In this document: positions 24,271-27,500 of the stretch, piece after piece | Position numbering within the stretch: position 1 is the first letter of the stretch | Layout: every line of letters begins with the position of its first letter | DNA from: Glandiceps talaboti | Lineage: Eukaryota > Hemichordata > Enteropneusta > Spengelidae | DNA: 27,500 nt | NCBI RefSeq assembly: GCF_964340395.1 | Contig: NC_135562.1 | Coordinates: 17,958,985 to 17,986,484 of the forward strand | Direction of reading: 5' to 3' | Notes under the pieces: generated by a model | What the model was told of the DNA's origin: nothing | Seen by the model: the letters and a program-made list of their open reading frames with translations, nothing else | Databases searched by the model: none | Program-made: the position numbers and the translations under genes

Positions 24271-26365
24271 CTCTCCACTCGGCAACACGATACAGGAACT
24301 CCCCATTCCAAGACTGGATATTCCAGTGGGGGGCAGACTAAGCCACTTTGCAGATGCGTGGGATTCAATCTCACAGGACAAATGGGTTTTGTCCACGGTA
24401 AGGGACGGTTATGTTCTGGAATTTGCCAGGCAACCGCCCCTCACTTCCATTCCGTTCGTAACCTCTCTACCAAGAGGCACGGAAAGACAAAGGGCACTCA
24501 AGGACGCGATCGAATCTCTTCTGGCCAAAAGGGCCATTCGAGAAATCGATCCAAGTACATGTCAAATGGGATTTTACAGTCATCTTTTTCTAGTCCCGAA
24601 AAAGTCAGGCGGATGGCGGCCGATTCTCAATCTAACGGCACTGAATACGTTTCTTTCAGTACCAAGATTTCAGATGGAAACACCAAGAGCAGTTTTAGCC
24701 GCTGTCCGACCAAACGACTGGCTAGCGTCCATCGATCTAAAAGACGCCTATTTCCACATCCCTATCCACAATTCGTGTTGCCGGTTTCTTCGTTTTACGG
24801 TCCTAGACCGAACTTTCGAGTATACAGCACTCCCGTTTGGGCTAGCCACTGCTCCCCGGGTGTTCACCCGGGTGGTAGCGGCGCCAGTAGCCTGGTTACA
24901 CCGACGGGCCACCCTTTTACATCCATATCTCGACGATTGGTTGATACGGGATGCACAAAGGGAGGTGTTACTCGAACGGATTCAACAGATATTGTTGTTA
25001 ATCCTTTCTCTGGGTTTTATCCCCAGTTACGACAAGTCAGCTCTCATCCCAAGTCAGGATACAGTATTCGTGGGAATGAGATTAATTACACACAAGGGAA
25101 TAGCTTGCCCTACCCAAGAACGGATAGACAAGCTACTCTCAGTCATTCTGAACCTATGGCCACTGAGACAGATAACAGCGAAACATTTTCTGTCTCTCCT
25201 GGGTTTAATGGTGTCCTTGATCGATATAGTACAATGGGCCAGACTCCGGATCAGGCCAATTCAGTTGTATCTTCTCGCCCTTTGGCGACCCAGTTCGCAA
25301 CCAATCAGCACAATGGTTCCAATTCGTCCAGTGCTGAGGTTCCATTTAGAATGGTGGCTAGACCAGAGCAACCTTCTAAAAGGCAAGTCCATTTTGTACA
25401 GTCACACGGATCTGTCCCTGTACACGGATGCGTCACAAGAGGGCTGGGGAGCTCACCTAGACAGTCAGATGACAGCAGGTGTCTGGAACCCCCAAGACAG
25501 CTCTCACCACATCAATTGGCTAGAGCTGAAGGCAGTTTTCCTAGCTCTGCAAGACTTTGAGATGCTAGTGACAGGGCACAGTGTTCTAGTCCACTCGGAC
25601 AATACCACCGTAGTGGCGTACATAAACAAGCTAGGGGGAACCAGGTCTCCAACACTGTGTTACCTCTTATGGGAACTGATGTTGTGGTGCATAGACCGAA
25701 AGATCCTTCTATCAGCACGTCATGTGCCAGGGAAACTGAACGGCATTGCGGACGCTCTATCGCGTCGCAAGAGAGTTCTTCCTACAGAGTGGGCAATCCC
25801 TGTCAAGATTGCTCACCTTCTGTTTCTGCATTGGGGAGAACCGACTGTAGATCTGTTCGCCACCTTCATGAACAGAAAACTGCCTCTCTTTGTGTCTCCG
25901 ATTCCAGATCCGAGAGCAATGGCAACCGACGCTCTGTCAATGTCTTGGAAAGGACTGAGCGCGTATGCTTTTCCCCCCTTTGCACTTCTTCCAATTGTAC
26001 TGAGGAAAATCCAAGAGGAGAGTTCCTCAGTCATTCTAGTAGCACCTCTGTGGCCAAACCGAAGTTGGTTCCCAGTATTGCTATCCCTTCTGGTAGACTT
26101 TCCAGTAGTTCTCCCAGATCAAGAGAACCTATTGTCTCAGGGAAGGGGTATTGTTCACCCCAACCCGAGCTTGTTCCACCTTCACGCGTTCAGATTATCG
26201 AACGATCCCTCCGTTCGCAGGGATTTTCTGAACAAGCTGCCTCAGTCATTGCCAGACCACAAAGAGACAGCACCCTCCATACCTATGGAGAAAAGTGGAA
26301 AAGATTCTCTGATTGGTGTCGTGGAGGGCAGAAGGATCCTCTCGATCCATCTCCCCAGACAATAG
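24081..26365 (+). CDS. DIRS ORF2: reverse transcriptase, RNase H and methyltransferase-like domain
   Basis: The frame is open from about 24081, so it overlaps ORF1 by about 190 nt in the +1 frame. No ATG precedes the RT domain (the first in-frame non-ATG candidate is GTG at 24326), which suggests frameshifting or re-initiation. RT motifs: LVPKKSGGWRPILNL, SIDLKDAYFHIPI, LPFGLATAPRVF, PYLDDWL and FVGM. RNase H: YTDASQEGWGAHL, ELKAVFLAL, VHSDNTTVVAYINK and KLNGIADALSR, with the four acidic positions present. After it, VDLFATFMNRK, DALSMSWKG, YAFPPFALLP and LVAPLWP resemble the Dam-like domain of DIRS elements, with FPPF in place of NPPY. No inactivating change is visible. Confidence 0.92.
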
Positions 26366-27266
26366 CAGATTTTCTCTTATTTCTGTTGAGGAGAAAAAGT
26401 ATGCAGTTAAGACTATTATGGTGTATCGCACGGCGATAGCCAATACGGTCAGAAGCATCGGGGGACCAGATTTTGGTCAGAATAAGATCTTATCAAACAT
26501 GATCAGACATTTTCTTATTCAACACCCTCCTAAACAAACGCCACTACCTCAGTGGAGTTTATCCTTGGTTCTTAGAGCACTGAGAGAACCCCCCTTTGAA
26601 CCACTTCATTCCATCTCGCTTAAAGCCCTTACCTTTAAAACGGTTTTTCTCCTAGCCCTTGCATCAGGCCGGCGTAGGAGTGAGATCCATGCATTGGATA
26701 CTCGTTCGGGTTTTATTCAGTGGAGAGGGGATCAGGTGATCTTGCGCACTGACCCTAGGTTTCTGGCCAAGAATCAGGTTCTAGGATCCTTGGCTCAGCC
26801 GATCATCATTAAAGCTATTGATTCCTTTGTGGGCTCAGACCGCTCAGAGCGTCTTCTTTGCCCCAAAAGGTCCTTACTTTGGTACCTTAAACGTATCAAA
26901 CCTTTTCGAGGTAGTAGGACTAGACTTTTTTTGCCTATTCCTCCATCATCCTCTGACATTTCTCCAGCCATTATATCCAAATGGCTGGTAGAAACTGTGA
27001 AGTGGACTTACAAAGTAAGTTCCAGCTCTGCTTGTAAGTTAGAGAGAGTCACTGCACATGAAGTCAGGGCTCTCTCGGCATCATGGGCTTTGTTCTCAGG
27101 GGTACCGGTAGCACAGATTCTACAGGCAGGAACCTGGCGCTCCCCAAACTCCTTTATAAGTTTTTATATCAGGGATATGACACAGGAAGCTAGCAAGCTT
27201 CAGTCATTAGGTCCCTTAAGTGTCGGGCAGTCGGTAGTTGTAAATCAAAGATTTTCAACTAGATAG
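26188..27266 (+). CDS. DIRS ORF3: tyrosine recombinase, one frameshift
   Basis: The N-terminal core-binding region begins in frame 1 (VQIIERSLRSQGFSEQ, TLHTYGEKWKRFSDWC, IADFLLFL) inside the end of ORF2. It continues in frame 3 after about 26386 (VEEKKYAVKTIMVYRTAIAN). A frameshift between these points would stop the frame-1 product at 26439. The catalytic part is complete in frame 3: ALASGRRRSEIHALD (first Arg), TAHEVRALSASWA (His and second Arg), GTWRSPNSF (Trp in place of the third-position His) and FISFYIRDM (nucleophilic Tyr). The stop is near 27266, just before the right repeat. Confidence 0.88.
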
Positions 27267-27315
27267 GATATGGTGGTAGACTCCCACCTCCTTTCAGTCT
27301 GACACATTCGGGTTT

Positions 27316-27363
27316 TTACCCATCAGTATTTTGCCAACAGGTAAGTATCATAGTCGAACAGAA
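27316..27363 (-). repeat. DIRS right inverted repeat
   Basis: An exact reverse complement of 21369-21416. On the plus strand it presents CAACAG followed by GTAAGTATCAT, a consensus 5' splice site directly after the recombinase ORF. Confidence 0.95.
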
Positions 27364-27414
27364 TTGAAGTTTCTACCGAAACTAATTTCTGTGAGACATG
27401 ATACTTACCTGTTG
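27335..27414. repeat. Terminal hairpin at the DIRS right edge
   Basis: CAACAGGTAAGTATCAT (27335-27351) pairs with ATGATACTTACCTGTTG (27398-27414). Inside, CGAACAGAA roughly pairs with TTTCTGTGAG, and AGTTTC pairs with GAAACT across a 4-base loop. This may be the internal-complementary-region equivalent used in DIRS replication. Confidence 0.8.
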
Positions 27415-27500
27415 ACAAGTATGATTTGTCTTCATTGAAACATATTGAGGTTGGAGCAGCTCCTTGTAGTTTCGAGACAATTGAGAGTGCTAAGAGAAGA
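27411..27500 (+). pseudogene. Gene C exon 7, 5'-truncated by the DIRS insertion
   Basis: VDKYDLSSLKHIEVGAAPCS, then FETIESAKRR. It matches 10882-10971 of gene B at 84 of 90 bases, with Val to Cys and Lys to Arg changes. The exon begins exactly at the element's last GTTG and runs off the window. The rest of gene C probably lies beyond. Confidence 0.85.

Larger units (their letters stand above)
21369..27414 (+). mobile_element. DIRS-type tyrosine-recombinase retrotransposon
   Basis: About 6.05 kb. The order is a 48-bp inverted repeat, gag-like ORF, RT/RNase H/methyltransferase-like ORF, tyrosine recombinase ORF, then the inverted repeat and a terminal hairpin. The absence of an integrase and aspartic protease, the presence of a YR with HxxR and Tyr, and the FPPF methyltransferase-like domain after RNase H place it in the DIRS group. 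No target-site duplication is seen, as expected for YR integration. The right edge abuts exon 7 of gene C and shares GTTG with it. It is nearly intact, with one visible frameshift in the recombinase. Confidence 0.92.

Noticed and set aside
24358-25560. 400-residue frame overlapping the DIRS polymerase
   Set aside because: A shadow of ORF2: no domain, and Ser/Arg-biased as expected for an off-frame reading of a conserved RT.

Overview
The window is AT-rich animal nuclear DNA with long introns (325 to about 2,100 bp), GT/AG splice sites, abundant microsatellites and several classes of decayed retroelement. Nothing in it is prokaryotic. A marine invertebrate is the best guess, because 4-coumarate-CoA-ligase-like acyl-CoA synthetases in tandem, DIRS elements, Penelope-like elements and DUF3504 proteins co-occur in such genomes. 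The species cannot be named from the sequence.

The backbone is a tandem array of one gene family, ANL-superfamily acyl-CoA synthetases resembling 4-coumarate-CoA ligase. Gene A, left, is only a decayed 3' end (477-944). It stands head-to-head with an inverted partial copy (54-223) across a GA microsatellite. Gene B, centre, is complete: 12 exons from 2297 to 17037 with every junction in phase, predicting 590 residues. Its first exon (2297-2450) is separated from the rest by a 2.1 kb intron and encodes a basic, mitochondrial-presequence-like leader. Gene C, right, has an intact first exon (21074-21227). It is then cut by a DIRS retrotransposon, and what follows at 27415 is the middle of exon 7. 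The counterpart of about 8.4 kb of gene B is missing.

The DIRS element (about 21369-27414) is nearly complete. It has a gag-like ORF with an N-terminal Cys/His cluster and an arginine/serine-rich tract, an overlapping RT-RNase H-methyltransferase-like ORF, and a tyrosine recombinase ORF with one frameshift. A 48-bp perfect inverted repeat lies at its two ends. A 17-mer inside that repeat carries a consensus splice donor when read in the opposite sense, and it occurs a third time exactly at the right edge.

The introns and spacers hold a DUF3504 (Crypton-related) fragment with inverted flanks, several palindromes, a dispersed ACGTTAAACGT-rich repeat, an array of about 141-bp repeats, a Penelope-like GIY-YIG remnant, an EEP-endonuclease remnant, a non-LTR retrotransposon 3' end with an (AAAT)n tail, a pentanucleotide array and a minisatellite of about 21 bp. 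The A-B and B-C spacers are homologous, so the unit that was duplicated included the promoter side.
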